Source of the DNA: Anaeramoeba ignava
Lineage: Eukaryota; Metamonada; Anaeramoebidae
Assembly: GCA_028826165.1 (NCBI GenBank)
Contig: JAPDFW010000044.1
Span: forward strand, 317,501-381,500
Length of the DNA stretch: 64,000 nt
Reading direction: 5' to 3'
The position numbers and the translations under genes were made by a program. Shown piece by piece: positions 1-12,053 of this stretch. Each line of letters starts with the position of its first letter. The stretch's first letter is position 1. Under the pieces are notes generated by a model, which worked only from the letters and a program-made list of their open reading frames with translations, was not told the DNA's origin and made no database searches.

Positions 1-1656
1 AAAAATTTCCTTTTTCAAAATGGAGAATTATTTGATCAATTAAATCCAAAATTTTTAGATCATAAAAATCAACAAGAAAATGAAAAACCCAAAAAAATTG
101 AAATTAATATCGGAAATAAAGATAGAAATGAAGATATAAATGAAATCAAAAAAGTAACTGCTGGAGGATATATTGAATCAATTTTAACTTTCAAAGGAGA
201 AGCATTTGCTAAAGGAAAAGAAATTAATTCAGAAAATCCAAATCAATTTATTAATATTTCATCATTAATTGAAGATACAAATGATAGAATAATTCAAGAT
301 ATTGTTTGTGGAAAAGATTCAATTTACTTATTAACTTCAAATCATAATGCTTATGGAATTGGTTCAAATGAATTTGGTCAACTTGGATTTGATTATTTCA
401 AATTGAAAAGAACAGAAAAACCAATTTTAATGATGAAAAATGTTTCTAAAATATTTTCAGGAAGTTCTTCAGAAGGAGTTTTTCTTTTAAATTCAAATCA
501 AGAATTATTTGGATGTGGTGCTAATAATTTCGGACAACTTGGATTAGGAGTAAGAGAAGTTACAAATATTACAAAACCATTAAAAGTTCAAAATATTCCA
601 AATGGGAATATAATTGATATTCAAATTGGAATATTTCATTCAATAATGTTGATTGAAGATGAAGATAAAAATCGAAAAATATATTCATGTGGAAATTATA
701 TGTGTAATGGTCTTGGACAAAAAACACGCAAAACTATAAGACAATTTACTGAATTGAAATATCCATTATTTGAAAATGATAGAATTGAACAAATTTCTGT
801 TGGAAGATATCATACATTAATTTTAACAAAAAATGGGAAACTTATAGGATTTGGAGAAAGTGAAAAAAATGAAATTAAAAGACCAACAAATCAATTTCAA
901 TTTACATTATTTTATATTGAAATTCCAGAAATACTTTATGATATTTCTAATTATCATATTTATTGTGGAAATGAAAGTTCATTTCTTTATTCAAATTTTT
1001 ATTCAACTCTTGAAGAAGATTTGATAAAACTATTTCGAAGAAAAGAATTTTGTGATATTTCATTTAAAACCAAAAATGGAGAAATAATTGAAGCTCATAA
1101 ACTAATTATTTATTTCCGAATTGGAAACAGATTTGAAGAATTTGAAAAAATAATTTCACAAAAATCAAATGAAGAAGCTCATCAAATATTTGAATTAATA
1201 TATGGAAATAATAATATTGAATCATATAGACTGAAAGAAGAAATTCAAGATAAATTCAATCTATATGAATCAATAGCAGTAGAAATGGAAGATATGTATC
1301 ATGATGAAAGAAGCAAAGATTTTACTATTGAAAGAAATGGAAAAGAAATTAAATTCCATAAATTAATATTAATAGCCAGAAGTGAATTATTTCGAGAAAT
1401 GTTCTCAACTATAACAAATGATAATTCTAATAAAGTTATCGATTATAGTGGATTAAGTGATAAAGTATTTGAAATTATGAAGTATTGGATTTACACAAAT
1501 CAAATCAATGAAGGAGTTGTTATTCAAAAAGAAACAATTAACGAAATTGATAAAGCTATTGATTATTTCCGATTAAATCCATCTCATCCAAATTTATTTG
1601 ATTTATCAAATGAATTATATGATGAATTATTTGGGATAAAAACTCAAATGAAATAA
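1..1656 (+). CDS. RCC1-repeat / double-BTB protein, 5' partial
   Basis: The reading frame is open from base 1 to the TAA at 1654-1656, so the gene starts before the window; 551 residues are visible. The N-terminal two thirds holds RCC1-type propeller repeats, seen as GxGxNxxGQLG motifs (for example SNEFGQLGF and GANNFGQLGLG). The C-terminal part has two BTB-like halves: residues near 343-410 (EFCDISFKTKNGEIIEAHKL) and near 440-540 (DFTIERNGKEIKFHKLI with RSELFREMF). In known families RCC1 propellers bind proteins or chromatin and BTB domains dimerise or recruit cullin-3; the role here is unknown. It is a paralogue of the genes at 6143, 14843 and 30840 and is the only full-repeat copy here with an unbroken frame. 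An internal Met at 403 is not the real start, because the homologous region extends upstream of it. Confidence 0.85.
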   Translation, partial: KNFLFQNGELFDQLNPKFLDHKNQQENEKPKKIEINIGNKDRNEDINEIKKVTAGGYIESILTFKGEAFAKGKEINSENPNQFINISSLIEDTNDRIIQDIVCGKDSIYLLTSNHNAYGIGSNEFGQLGFDYFKLKRTEKPILMMKNVSKIFSGSSSEGVFLLNSNQELFGCGANNFGQLGLGVREVTNITKPLKVQNIPNGNIIDIQIGIFHSIMLIEDEDKNRKIYSCGNYMCNGLGQKTRKTIRQFTELKYPLFENDRIEQISVGRYHTLILTKNGKLIGFGESEKNEIKRPTNQFQFTLFYIEIPEILYDISNYHIYCGNESSFLYSNFYSTLEEDLIKLFRRKEFCDISFKTKNGEIIEAHKLIIYFRIGNRFEEFEKIISQKSNEEAHQIFELIYGNNNIESYRLKEEIQDKFNLYESIAVEMEDMYHDERSKDFTIERNGKEIKFHKLILIARSELFREMFSTITNDNSNKVIDYSGLSDKVFEIMKYWIYTNQINEGVVIQKETINEIDKAIDYFRLNPSHPNLFDLSNELYDELFGIKTQMK

Positions 1657-1822
1657 TTCAATCAAATTCAATTCATTTCAACTTTTTTTTTTAATTCAAT
1701 TCAAAATTCAAAATTCAAAATTAAAATAAAAAATTAAAAATGAAAAAAATAATTTTGGATTTTTGGTTTTATTAACATTAATTCTAAAAACAATTTCTTT
1801 TCAATTATTTTGATTTTCCTGT

Positions 1823-4800
1823 TTAAATAATACTTTCTTCTCCATTTGCAATTCTTTTTAAATGAGCTTCAGTTTTTGGACCAGTTTTATGAACAAGTTT
1901 AGATAATAAACCATTTGGATTTTGAAGTAAAAGAGAGGGTTTATCAAATTCCTTAATTTTTCCATTTTCTAAACACATAATTCGATCTGAATCCATAATT
2001 GTATGTAAACGATGAGCAATTGTTAAAACTGTACAATCTTTAAATTGTTCTCTTATTGTTTTTTGAATTAATGAATCAGTTTCAGTATCAATAGAAGATG
2101 TTGCTTCATCCAAAACAAGAATTTTTGGATGTTTTAATAAAGCTCTCGCTAAACAAATCAATTGTTTTTCTCCTGCTGAGAAATTATCTCCTCCTTCTGT
2201 TACTTTTGTTTCTAATTTCTCTTCCAAACCTTGAAATTTTTCATATAAATGAACTTGCTCCAAAATTTCCCAAATTCTTTCATCACTATATTCATTAGTT
2301 GGATCTAAATTCTCTCTGACTGTTCCTGTAAACATTACAACATCTTGTGGGATAATTGCAAGTTTATCTCGAAGATCCTTAAGTCCAATTTGGGAAATAT
2401 CAATTCCATCAATTTCAATTTTTCCTTTATAAATTTCCACAATTCTAAATAAAGAAAGCATTAAACTTGATTTTCCTAATTTTAATAAAATTAATTTTAA
2501 AATTATTATTGATTTTGTATTTTAATTTTAATTTTGATTTGAAACTTACCACTTCCAGTTCTTCCAACAATTCCTACTTTTTCTTGAGGTTGAATAGTTG
2601 CTGATACTTTTTTTAAAACTGATGGAAGTCCTTCTCTATATCTCATACAAATTTTATCAAATTGAATTTTCCCTAAATTTGGCCAATTTTTTGGAGGTTG
2701 ATGTTGAGGAATAATTTCAGGTTTTTCTGATTCAATTGAAGAAAATTCAACACATCTTTCAACAGAATTCATATGTTGCTCAAGCATTGCGCCATATCTA
2801 ACAAGCCATGTTAATAGAACTGTAACTTCTAAACTGTATGTTAGACCAAGAGCAGCAAAGGATGCATTTATCTTTCCTTTTTGTATGATAATCATAAGAG
2901 AAGTAAAAAGGACAACAATAGAAGAAATTGCCTCTACCCGAATCCCAAACCATCTATTTGAAGCAAAATTACAATAAATTGCATTTGTATTTGCGTCCAC
3001 TCTTGTGTCATTGATTTCAATAAATTCCTTTTGTTTTTGAAAGGCTCGAATTGTGGATACACCTGTTAAGGTTTCTGAGAAGTTATTATAAATGGGAGAT
3101 CTTGATATTGATTCCAATCTTTGAAGTTCTCTTGATGTTGAACGATAATACTGCATGAATTTGTAATAAATGTAGAGAATAATAACTAAAGGAATTAAAG
3201 AATAAGGAGCAACACTTGCAATCACAAGTAAAACAGCCAGCAAATATATCCCTGTTGAAATAAAATTTTCAAAGTGACTCATAATAAAAAGATCAATATC
3301 TAGAATATCTTTCGAAAATCTGTTCAATATCCTCCCAATAGGTGTTGTATCAAAAAATCTTGTTGGAGCTCTTGTTATTGCAAAGAGTAAATCATTATGG
3401 ATTCTTTTCGAAGCTTTGAGAGATCCAAATACCCAAACCCCAGAGAAAATAAATGCAAATAAAAACATACCAAAAGAAATTGCAACATAAACCCCAATAT
3501 AAAATCGGTCTGTTTTTTCATGGAAAAATGTTCCATCAGTCCAAATAGCGAGCCAATAATCTGATGCAACTCGAAAGGATTCTCTTAAAGAAGCAGCAGC
3601 GATTACAAGAAAAAGAATACAACAACCTCCTGCAACTTTGATGTAATGCTTATAATAAAAAGAAGCAACAGCTCCAAATTCTCTTTCTTCTTCTTTAACA
3701 AGTTCTCCTTTTTTGATTTCCATTTTTTTCTTTGAAATCTCTTTTTCTTTTTTTCCATTTTCTTCCAATTCAATATCAATTTCCATTTCAGAATTATCTC
3801 CAAAAGAATCTGATTCTGTTTCTGGTTGGATATCAATCCATTTTATTTTTTCCTTTTTGTTGTTTGTGTTTAAATTTTCGTTTAAAAAATCATCATCTGA
3901 TGTTTCTGATTCATCAACTCTTTTTTCTTGATCTCCTAATAAATTGGAGAAATCAACTCCTTTATGAATCAATTCTTCAAATGTTCCTTTTGCAAATACT
4001 TCTCCGTCTTTAATAACAATAATAAAATCTGAACGAGAAAGATATTGGAGTTGATGAGTAACAAGAATTCTAGTTTTGGTTTGAAGAACTTTTCCAAGAA
4101 TAGCTTGATCAAAAATATGTCTTCCAACATGTGAATCAACAGCACTAAGTGGATCATCAAAAAGAAAAATATCTGCATTTGAATAAATTGCTCTTGCAAG
4201 AGATATTCTTTGTTTTTGGCCTCCTGAAATATTTACTCCTTTTTCTCCAATTTCTGTTGAATCTCCTGCTGGCAAAACTGCGAGATCAGGAATGAGAGCA
4301 CATGATTCAATCACTTGATTGTATCTCTTTTTATCAAACACATTCCCGAACAGGATATTTTCTTTAACAGTCCCGTTTTGAATCCAAGCTTCTTGTGAAA
4401 CATAAGCTATTGAACCTTTGATAGTTGTTTTCCCTTGAAGTTGAACCATTTCTCCTAAAATTGCAGCTAGTAAAGAAGATTTACCAGAACCAACAGGACC
4501 AATAATCATTGTTAATTTTCTTGGTTCAAAATCAAGAGAGATATTTTTGAGTAAAACTTGCTTTTGTGATTTTTGTTCTTCCAAAGGTATTTCTTTTTCA
4601 AAATCAATTTTATTATTATTTTGATTATTATTAGTATCATAAGTAAAAGATCCATTTTGAATTGTGATTTGAACTTCATTGGAATTTGGATCAACTCTTT
4701 GTCTGTGAATTTCTCTGTTTTCTTCTGGAATTTCTGGAGATAAAAGAAATGTTTCAATTCTCTTCAAAGAAACCTTGAAATTTGAAAGTGCAACAAATCC

Positions 4801-5994
4801 CAAAGGAAGAAAAAAAAGTTGGATTCTAATCAATTCAAAAAGAGCTATTGAAGTAAACACTTTTTCAGCTGTTAATTTTTTTCCTGTTGAGCCATAAACA
4901 GCAAAAGTAGCAATAGCGGTTAGAAGAGGAAGCATTGTGAAAATGATAACTAAAAGCATTCTAAGTATCAAAAGGAATTTCAACAGAGAAATTTCCTTAT
5001 TTCTAAGATCAACAATTTTTTTTCTGAAATTGGCTTCCCAAGCATAAAACTTGATTACTCTTATTCCTTGAAGTAATTCATTAATAATCTTGATTCTTGA
5101 ATCTGATTGATCCATGAAAAGAACATTTTTCTTAGTAAATTTCTTAAAAATGATACCATTAAATGGAAAAGAAAGAACCAAAACACCAAATCCAACAAGA
5201 GCAGATGGCCCAAGTAAGTTGATTAATAAGGCTAAAGCCACTACCACTTGGAGAGAAGATGACCATAGAAAATGGAATGAAGAAGTAAAATCTTGAATTT
5301 TAGTTAAATCAGATGACATTAAATTGACTATTTGGCCTGTACTTGATAAATTTGATTTGTTTTGTTCTTTTTCTTTCAATTCTTCTGGTTGAATTGAAAT
5401 TTTTCTGTTGATTAATAAAGATTTTCTGTAAATCAATGAAGTCAATCCTGAACGTGCTCTGAATCCCACTTTTTGAACTTGATCCATTGATAGATTATCA
5501 GAAATTGTCCGAAAGATTCCAATAAAAAAAAGGAAAGAAGTAAGGAGAATTCCTGTTGATTGAGATGCTGAAGAATCATTCATAAACTTGATTAATTGTT
5601 GAAGAAGAATAGGAGTTAAAACACTACACACATCTGAAAAAAATTTTGGAATTGCTGCTAAATAAAAAGGTTTTTTGAATTGTTTCTTCAAAGAGTTTAA
5701 CAATTTGGGTCTAATAATGAAAATAATAATCAAAAGAGAAAAGTCAATGATTTTTTGATTTATTGATTTTCAATTTTACTTGGTTTTTTTCTTTTCTTCA
5801 TTCCAATTTCCTTCAAGTTCTTCTGTTATTTTCGAACAGAAATCTTGTGGTCGAAGTTCAAATAAATCATTTTGGATAAGTGGTCTTTTAGATCCAATTT
5901 TAGCAAGAGAAGTAAACCAAGAAAATGTTAATCTTGAAAAAATATTTGATTTAATTTCCTTGTTTGAAATGTAATTAATTTTTTCTTTTTTCAT
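1823..5994 (-). CDS. ABCC (MRP-type) ABC transporter, three exons
   Basis: Exons are 5994-5780, 5710-2550 and 2475-1823, joined by GT-AG introns of 69 and 74 nt, giving 1342 residues. The N-terminus has the MRP-family lead-in ([20 protein letters not shown]) directly before the first membrane domain, so there is no TMD0. NBD1 has Walker A GPVGSGKS near residue 476, signature NISGGQKQR near 565 and Walker B IFLFDD near 585. The second membrane domain follows a charged linker. NBD2 has Walker A GRTGSGKS near 1120, split by the second intron, signature FSAGEKQ near 1220, Walker B VLDEA near 1241 and the H-loop His near 1277. NBD1 carries Asp where NBD2 has the catalytic Glu, the usual ABCC asymmetry. 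Family members export glutathione or organic-anion conjugates; the substrate here is not predictable. It is divergent from the RCC1-BTB gene at 6143. Confidence 0.93.
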
Positions 5995-6142
5995 TATTCA
6001 AATTGATTCTAAAGAAAAAAGAACAGAAAAATTAAATGAGAAAATGAAAAAAATTATCAAAATTTTTTTGATTAAAATAAATTGGATGACATCATTCCAA
6101 AAAAAAAACAATTTTTATTTTTCATTTTTTTTCTTTTCAAAA
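5995..6142. promoter_or_regulatory. Divergent intergenic region
   Basis: This 148-bp AT-rich gap separates the start codons of the ABCC gene (-) and the RCC1-BTB copy (+). It must hold both promoters. The T-rich stretch just before the downstream ATG resembles the tracts before other genes here. No specific motif was recognised. Confidence 0.35.
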
Positions 6143-7914
6143 ATGAATGAAATTTTATTTTTTGGTTCAAATCATTCACCAATTCTTTTAAAAAATAAAT
6201 CAGAAAAAATAACAAAACCAATTCAATTTAAATTTGAAAATGAAAATGAAAATGAAAATGAAAAACAAATTAAACAAATTTCATCAGGTTATTTTTCAAC
6301 AATTTTCCTTTTTGAAAATGGAAAAGCAATAGAATATTTAAATGAAAATGATTCAAAACAAAATCCTGAAAAAATTCAATTTGAAGAAAATATTCAAAAA
6401 GTAACTGTTGGTAATTGGGATGAAGTTATTTTAACAAAAGAAGGAAATGTATTTGCCAAAGGAGAAAATATTAATTCAGAAAATCCAAAAGAATTTATCA
6501 ATATTTCATCATTAATTGAAGATACAAATGATAGAATAATTCAAGATATTGTTTCTGGATTTGGTTCAGTTTACTTATTAACTTCAAATCAAAATGCTTA
6601 TGGAATTGGAGATAATCTGTATGGTCAACTTGGTTTTGATTCTGAAACAATTTATGGAACAGAAAAACCAATTTTAATGATGAAAAATGTTTCTAAAATA
6701 TTTTCAGGAAATTCTTCATTATCGTTTTTCTTTTAAATTCAAATCAAGAATTATTTGGATGCGGATATAATTATTGTGGTAAACTTGGATTAGGAGAATC
6801 AATAAAACTCTTGAAAATCCAAAAATTAACCAAAATCCAAAATATTCCAAAAGGCAAAATAATTGATATTCAATCCGGTAGCTACTATTCAATAATGTTG
6901 ATTGAAAAAGATGATGGAAAAAGAAAACTTTATTTAACTGGATTTAATCAATATCAAGGCCTAAGTAAAAATTCCAGAGAATTTACTGAAATCAAATCAT
7001 CTTTATTTGAAAATGAAAATAATGATATTATTGATTTTTCTGTTGGAGGAGAGCATATCTTGATTTTAACTTCTAATTCAAAATTGATAGTATTTGGAGA
7101 TAATGAACATGGTCAATTAGGAACTGGAAATACAGAAAATCAATTCATTCCAATTCAAATTGAACTTCCTAAATTAAGATTTAATGAAGATATTTCTAAT
7201 TATCATATTTCTTGTGGTAATACAAAATCATTCCTTTATTATTCTCCTTTTCTTTCTTCTTTTTCCAATCTTGAAGAAGATTTGATAAAATTATTTAGAA
7301 GAAAAGAATTTTGTAATATTTCATTTAAAACAGAAAATGGAGAAATAATTGAAGCTCATAAATTAATATTGAATTATAGATTAAATCAATATGAAAATGA
7401 AATTGAAAAACTTCAAGAAATTATTTCAAATAAATCAATTAAAGAATCAAATCAAATATTTGAAATGATTTATTCAAACAGAATAATAAATCCAAAATTA
7501 TATTCTGAAATTAAAGAAATTATAAATTCAAATGAAAAAATTGAAGAAACAATGAAAAGAATTTATTTAAATGAAAATGAAAATGAAAATGAAAAAGATT
7601 TTATAATTGAAAGAAAAGAAAAACAATATAAATTTCCAAAATTAATATTAATAATGAGAAGTGAATTATATCGAGGAATGTTTTTATCTGTAACAGAAGA
7701 TACTTCTAATAAAGTTACAGATTATAGTGAATTAAGTAATAAATCATTTCAAATATTTGAATATTGGATTTATTCAAATCAAATTAAAGATGATATTCAA
7801 ATTACACAAGAAATTATTGAAGAAATTCAAATTGGAATTGATTATTTTCAATTAAATCAAACAAATCCAAATTTATTTGATTTATTAATTAACAAATTTA
7901 ATAATCAAAATTAA
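6143..7914 (+). pseudogene. RCC1-repeat / double-BTB gene with one frame break
   Basis: The start is placed at ATG 6143 (MNEILFFG), matching the paralogue starts at 14843 and 30840; an upstream in-frame Met at 6044 lies in a T-rich leader. The first frame stops at 6734-6736. Aligned with the paralogues, one base is missing near 6716-6725, inside the conserved stretch that reads KIFSGNSS then HVFLLNSNQELFGCG elsewhere. Reading one frame back continues without a stop to 7914, giving the remaining RCC1 repeats, EFCNISFKTENGEIIEAHKL (first BTB half) and KFPKLILIMRSELYRGMF (second half). No GT-AG pair can repair it. It may be a recent pseudogene, a sequencing indel, or two ORFs; the intact remainder argues for a recent event or an assembly error. 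No classical slippery heptamer is present. Confidence 0.7.
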
Positions 7915-8303
7915 AATTAAAATTAAAATTAAAATCAAATTCAAAATTAAAATTAAAATTAAAATCAAAATTAAAATTAAAATTAAAATTAAAATCAAAT
8001 TCAAAATTAAAATTAAAATTAAATTTGTTTTTTGTTTTTAATGATCACAATATTTGAGTAAATCATTACTCATTCTTTTAAAAAAAAATTTTTTTTTTTC
8101 TATTCTTCTTTTTTTCATTTTTTTTCTTTTTAATTTCAAAAAAAAAAGTAAGAAAAAATAGATTGAGAACAAAAAATTAATTAAAAAATTAATTAAAAAA
8201 TTAATTAAAAAATTAATAAAAAAATTAATTAAAAAATTAATTAAAAAAATTAATTAAAAAATTAATAAAAAAATTAATAAAAAAATTCAAAAGCAAAACA
8301 AAA
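7915..8303. repeat. Spacer with AATTAA-type simple repeats, upstream of propeller gene A
   Basis: Bases 7915-8020 are (TTAAAA)n-like. Bases 8035-8170 are unique sequence that recurs almost unchanged at 11850-11990, before propeller gene B, so it is probably their shared promoter and 5' leader. Bases 8175-8290 are (AATTAAAAAATT)n. The second copy of this spacer is about 60 bp shorter because its repeat tract is shorter. Confidence 0.6.
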
Positions 8304-10991
8304 ATGAAAACAAATCTTTTCTTTTACTTCTTGATTATCAATATTTTCTTAATTCAATCAATTCAAAATCAACAAAAATCAATAAAATCATTAATAACTT
8401 CATTAGAAACAGAAACATCAAGATCTTATTCTTCTCTGAATGAAGCTTGGATTTGGAGTTTATTAGACGAATTTTCAGGTTTTTCACCACTTTTTGGATG
8501 GAGTGTTTCAATTTATGAAGATGTTATTGTTATTAGTGATTATTATGCAGCTCAAGTATTTGTTTACAGATATAATGGATCAAATTTGATTCAAGAACAA
8601 ATTTTGAGTGTATTGGTCCCATATTTTGGATGGAGTGTTTCAATTTATGAAGATGTTATTGTTATTGGTGATTATTATATAAATAAAACATTTGTTTACA
8701 GATATAATGGATCAAATTGGAATCAAGAACAAATTTTGAGTGAATCTGCCTCGAAATTTGGATATTCTGTTTCAATTTATGAAGATGTTATTGTTGTTGG
8801 AGCTTATAGTTCAGCTCAAGTATTTGTTTACAGATATAACGGATCGAATTGGAATAAAGAACAAATTTTGAGTGTATTGGTCCCATATTTTGGATGTTCT
8901 GTTTCAATTTATGAAGATGTTATTGTTGTTGGATCTTATGGTGAAAGTCAAGTATTTGTTTACAGATATAGTGGATCGAATTGGATTAAAGAACAAATTT
9001 TGAGTGAATCTTCTTCATATTTTGGATATTCTGTTTCAGTTTATGAAGATGTTATTGCTATTGGATCTTTTGGTGGAAATCAGACATTTGTTTACAGATA
9101 TAGTGGATCAAATTGGAATAAAGAACAAATTTTGAGTGAATCTTCTTCATATTTTGGATATTCTGTTTCAGTTTATAAATATGTTATTGTTATTGGAGCT
9201 TATGATTTAAAACAAGTATTTTTTTACAGATATAATGGATCAAATTGGAATAAAGAACAAATGTTGAGTGAATCTACTTCATATTTTGGATATTCTGTTT
9301 CAATTTATAAGAAATTTATTGTTATTGGAACTGTTGGTGGAAATAAAGCATTTGTTTATGAATTTAATTTCAATACACAAGCTAATATTCTTAATTGTTC
9401 ATCTTTGTTCTCATCATTTGATTGTTATTGGAATAAAATTGAATTTCCTTCACCTTTGGAATATCAAATTAATTATGGATATGATTGGATTGATATTGAT
9501 TCTCCAATTCTTAAAGATGAGAATGTTTATTATCAACAATTTAATTCTTCAATTTATGATAATATTACTGGAAATGAATATTATTCAATTCAAATCAAAG
9601 TTTGTGATTTATCATCAATGGTGTGTGGTGAATCTTCTTCTTTCATTAATTTAACAACAAAAATTGATTCAGTAAAAGATTTCCTATTATCAAATCCTTC
9701 AAATTATTCAATTAATATTAAATGGAACTATCCTAATGTTCGAATTGATGAAGGAATTGCACATGTTGATCATTATAATCTTTCTTATTTCAAACAATTT
9801 GAACCTGATTCAATATCTTCAGTTTCAGTTGATAATTCTTCACTTGATTATTTTTTGAATAATTTGGAATGTAAAACTGATTATAATATTTCAATTTGTG
9901 GATGTAGAACACAAGAATGTGAAGGAGATGATAAAGGAGAAATAATTGAATCATCAGTCTCAATAATATTTGCAGAAGTTACAAACTTAACATGTTCAAT
10001 TTCATATTCATTAGATATTAATTGTAGTTGGAATCAACCAATTAATTGTTCAATTCCATCTTATTATAATTTTAGTTATCAATCAATTTCTCAAAATGAT
10101 TCTGGAAATTATCAATCAACATTATTAAATCAACAATTCACAGCTCAAATTCCAAATCAAGAATATCAAATCAATATATCAGCATGTAATTCAAATGAGA
10201 AATGTGGAGATATTAGAACAACTTCAATTACAACTAATAATTTACCATTAGCTCCAACAATTTATCAAATAAATTCTAAAATTGAAGAAATTGAAATTAA
10301 TTTCACAAAATTAACCAATGCTAATAATTATTTACTTTCAATTGATAATGGAACAAATTGGCAAAAATTTACATCACTTGATTTAAGTGGAAATGAAGTA
10401 ATTGGAATCATAAATGGAATAGCAGGAAATATTGAATATAATATTTCAATTCGAGGATGTTCAGATTTAAATTGTGAAACACTATATTTAGGAGAACCAA
10501 GTTCAATAATTTCAACAAGAGCAAAATTAGGAAATATTACTTCATTAAATTGTTATTCATTAATTAATGGATTTGTTTGTACTTGGGATGGGTTAAATCT
10601 ATCAACAGGATTAAAAGGATATTCATTTAATTACAACTCAAAATCAATTTGTTTAACAAATTCATTATCACCTTATTATTCAATTTCAGGATTAAATGAA
10701 GAATATTATTATGAAATTTCAGTTTATTCATCAGCTGATCCAAATTGTTTATTTAATGAATATTCAGGAATTAAATCAACAATATCATTTGAATCTTCAT
10801 TTCAATGTGGTCCATATCAAGGAAATGATAATTCAACAAACACAACATCAATAGTTATTGGAATCCTTGTTCCAATTATTGCTATTTTAACAATTATTTT
10901 TGGAATTATTTTATTTAAGAAGAAAAGAAAAAAACAAATTATTAAAGAAATTATAAAAGAAAAAGAACTTCAAACTGATCTAAATTTTTAA
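8304..10991 (+). CDS. FG-GAP-like propeller / Fn3-like type I membrane protein, copy A
   Basis: Single exon, 895 residues. A signal peptide occupies about residues 1-20 (hydrophobic FFYFLIINIFLIQSI). Seven 44-residue blades follow (about residues 60-360), each with the pattern FGxSVSIYEDVIVIGxxxxxQxFVYRYxGSNWNKEQ. This is the size and number expected of a seven-bladed propeller like the integrin-alpha head, although no DxDxDG calcium loops are visible. Next come about four Fn3-like beta domains with many NxS/T sites and paired cysteines. A C-terminal transmembrane helix lies near residues 850-872 (VIGILVPIIAILTIIFGIIL), then a short basic tail. A surface adhesion or recognition role is inference. 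It is nearly identical to copy B at 12054 except in the propeller loops. Confidence 0.8.
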   Translation: MKTNLFFYFLIINIFLIQSIQNQQKSIKSLITSLETETSRSYSSLNEAWIWSLLDEFSGFSPLFGWSVSIYEDVIVISDYYAAQVFVYRYNGSNLIQEQILSVLVPYFGWSVSIYEDVIVIGDYYINKTFVYRYNGSNWNQEQILSESASKFGYSVSIYEDVIVVGAYSSAQVFVYRYNGSNWNKEQILSVLVPYFGCSVSIYEDVIVVGSYGESQVFVYRYSGSNWIKEQILSESSSYFGYSVSVYEDVIAIGSFGGNQTFVYRYSGSNWNKEQILSESSSYFGYSVSVYKYVIVIGAYDLKQVFFYRYNGSNWNKEQMLSESTSYFGYSVSIYKKFIVIGTVGGNKAFVYEFNFNTQANILNCSSLFSSFDCYWNKIEFPSPLEYQINYGYDWIDIDSPILKDENVYYQQFNSSIYDNITGNEYYSIQIKVCDLSSMVCGESSSFINLTTKIDSVKDFLLSNPSNYSINIKWNYPNVRIDEGIAHVDHYNLSYFKQFEPDSISSVSVDNSSLDYFLNNLECKTDYNISICGCRTQECEGDDKGEIIESSVSIIFAEVTNLTCSISYSLDINCSWNQPINCSIPSYYNFSYQSISQNDSGNYQSTLLNQQFTAQIPNQEYQINISACNSNEKCGDIRTTSITTNNLPLAPTIYQINSKIEEIEINFTKLTNANNYLLSIDNGTNWQKFTSLDLSGNEVIGIINGIAGNIEYNISIRGCSDLNCETLYLGEPSSIISTRAKLGNITSLNCYSLINGFVCTWDGLNLSTGLKGYSFNYNSKSICLTNSLSPYYSISGLNEEYYYEISVYSSADPNCLFNEYSGIKSTISFESSFQCGPYQGNDNSTNTTSIVIGILVPIIAILTIIFGIILFKKKRKKQIIKEIIKEKELQTDLNF

Positions 10992-11085
10992 TTCCAATTA
11001 AAACAAATTTCAATTTCTTTTTTTTTTCAAATTCAAATCAAAATTAAAAAATCAAAATTAAAATTCAAATTTTTCTTCATTTTTT

Positions 11086-11724
11086 GATTTGATAAAATTA
11101 TTTAGAAGAAAAGAATTTTGTAATATTTCATTTAAAACCGAAAATGGAGAAATAATTGAAGCTCATAAATTAATATTGAAATATAGATTAAAACAAAATG
11201 AAAATGAAATTGAAAAACTTAAAGAAATTATTTCAAATAAATCAATTAAAGAATCTAATCAAATATTTGAAATGATTTATTCAAATAATTCCAAAATAAA
11301 TCCAAAATTATATTCTGAAATTAAAGAAATTATAAATTCAAATGAAAAAATTGAAGAAACAATTAAAAGAATTTATTTAAATGAAAATGAAAATGAAAAT
11401 GAAAAAGATTTTATAATTGAAAGAAAAGAAAAACAATATAAATTTCCAAAATTAATATTAATAATGAGAAGTGAATTATATCGAGGAATGTTTTTATCTG
11501 TAACAGAAGATACTTCTAATAAAGTTACAGATTATAGTGAATTAAGTAATAAATCATTCCAAATATTTGAATATTGGATTTATTCAAATCAAATTAAAGA
11601 TGATATTCAAATTACACAAGAAATTATTAATGAAATTCAAATTGGAATTGATTATTTTCAATTAAATCAAACAAATCCAAATTTATTTGATTTATTAATT
11701 AATAAATTTAATAATCAAAATTAA
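11086..11724 (+). pseudogene. Truncated BTB fragment made by tandem duplication
   Basis: An open frame of 211 residues from Met 11089 copies the C-terminal double-BTB region of the gene ending at 7914, with few substitutions, and lacks all RCC1 repeats. Sequence similarity stops abruptly at 11086, where a T-rich stretch derived from the 3' flank of propeller gene A begins. There is no recognisable promoter of its own, although a Met happens to lie at the break. It keeps both BTB-like halves (FCNISFKTENGEIIEAHKL and RSELYRGMF), so expression as a small BTB protein cannot be excluded. Confidence 0.7.
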
Positions 11725-12053
11725 AATTAAAATTAAAATTAAAATTAAAATTAAAATCAAATTTAATAATCAAAATTAAAATTAAAATTAAAATTAAAAT
11801 CAAATTCAAAATTAAAATCAAATTCAAAATTAAAATTCAAATTAAATTTGTTTTTTGTTTTTAATGATCACAATATTTGAGTAAATCATTACTCATTCTT
11901 TTAAAAAAAAATTTTTTTTTTTCTATTCTTCTTTTTTTCATTTTTTTTCTTTTTAATTTCAAAAAAAAAAGTAAGAAAAAATAGATTGAGAACAAAAAAT
12001 TAATTAAAAAATTAATTAAAAAATTAATTAAAAAATTCAAAAGCAAAACAAAA
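11725..12053. repeat. Spacer upstream of propeller gene B
   Basis: (TTAAAA)n-like repeat to about 11850, then the duplicated unique leader (11850-11990) and a shorter (AATTAAAAAATT)n tract. It matches the spacer at 7915-8303 except for repeat number. Confidence 0.6.

Noticed and set aside
3375-4757. Several 60-95-codon ORFs inside the ABC transporter
   Set aside because: Shadow frames of the transporter, with no independent features.
6700-6740. Programmed -1 ribosomal frameshift in the RCC1-BTB gene
   Set aside because: No canonical slippery heptamer or clear downstream structure, and the sibling break at 15338 is at another position; an indel is simpler.
9268-9654. 128-codon ORF overlapping propeller gene A (and the same at 13015)
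   Set aside because: An alternative frame of conserved coding sequence; identical in both copies only because the genes are duplicates.
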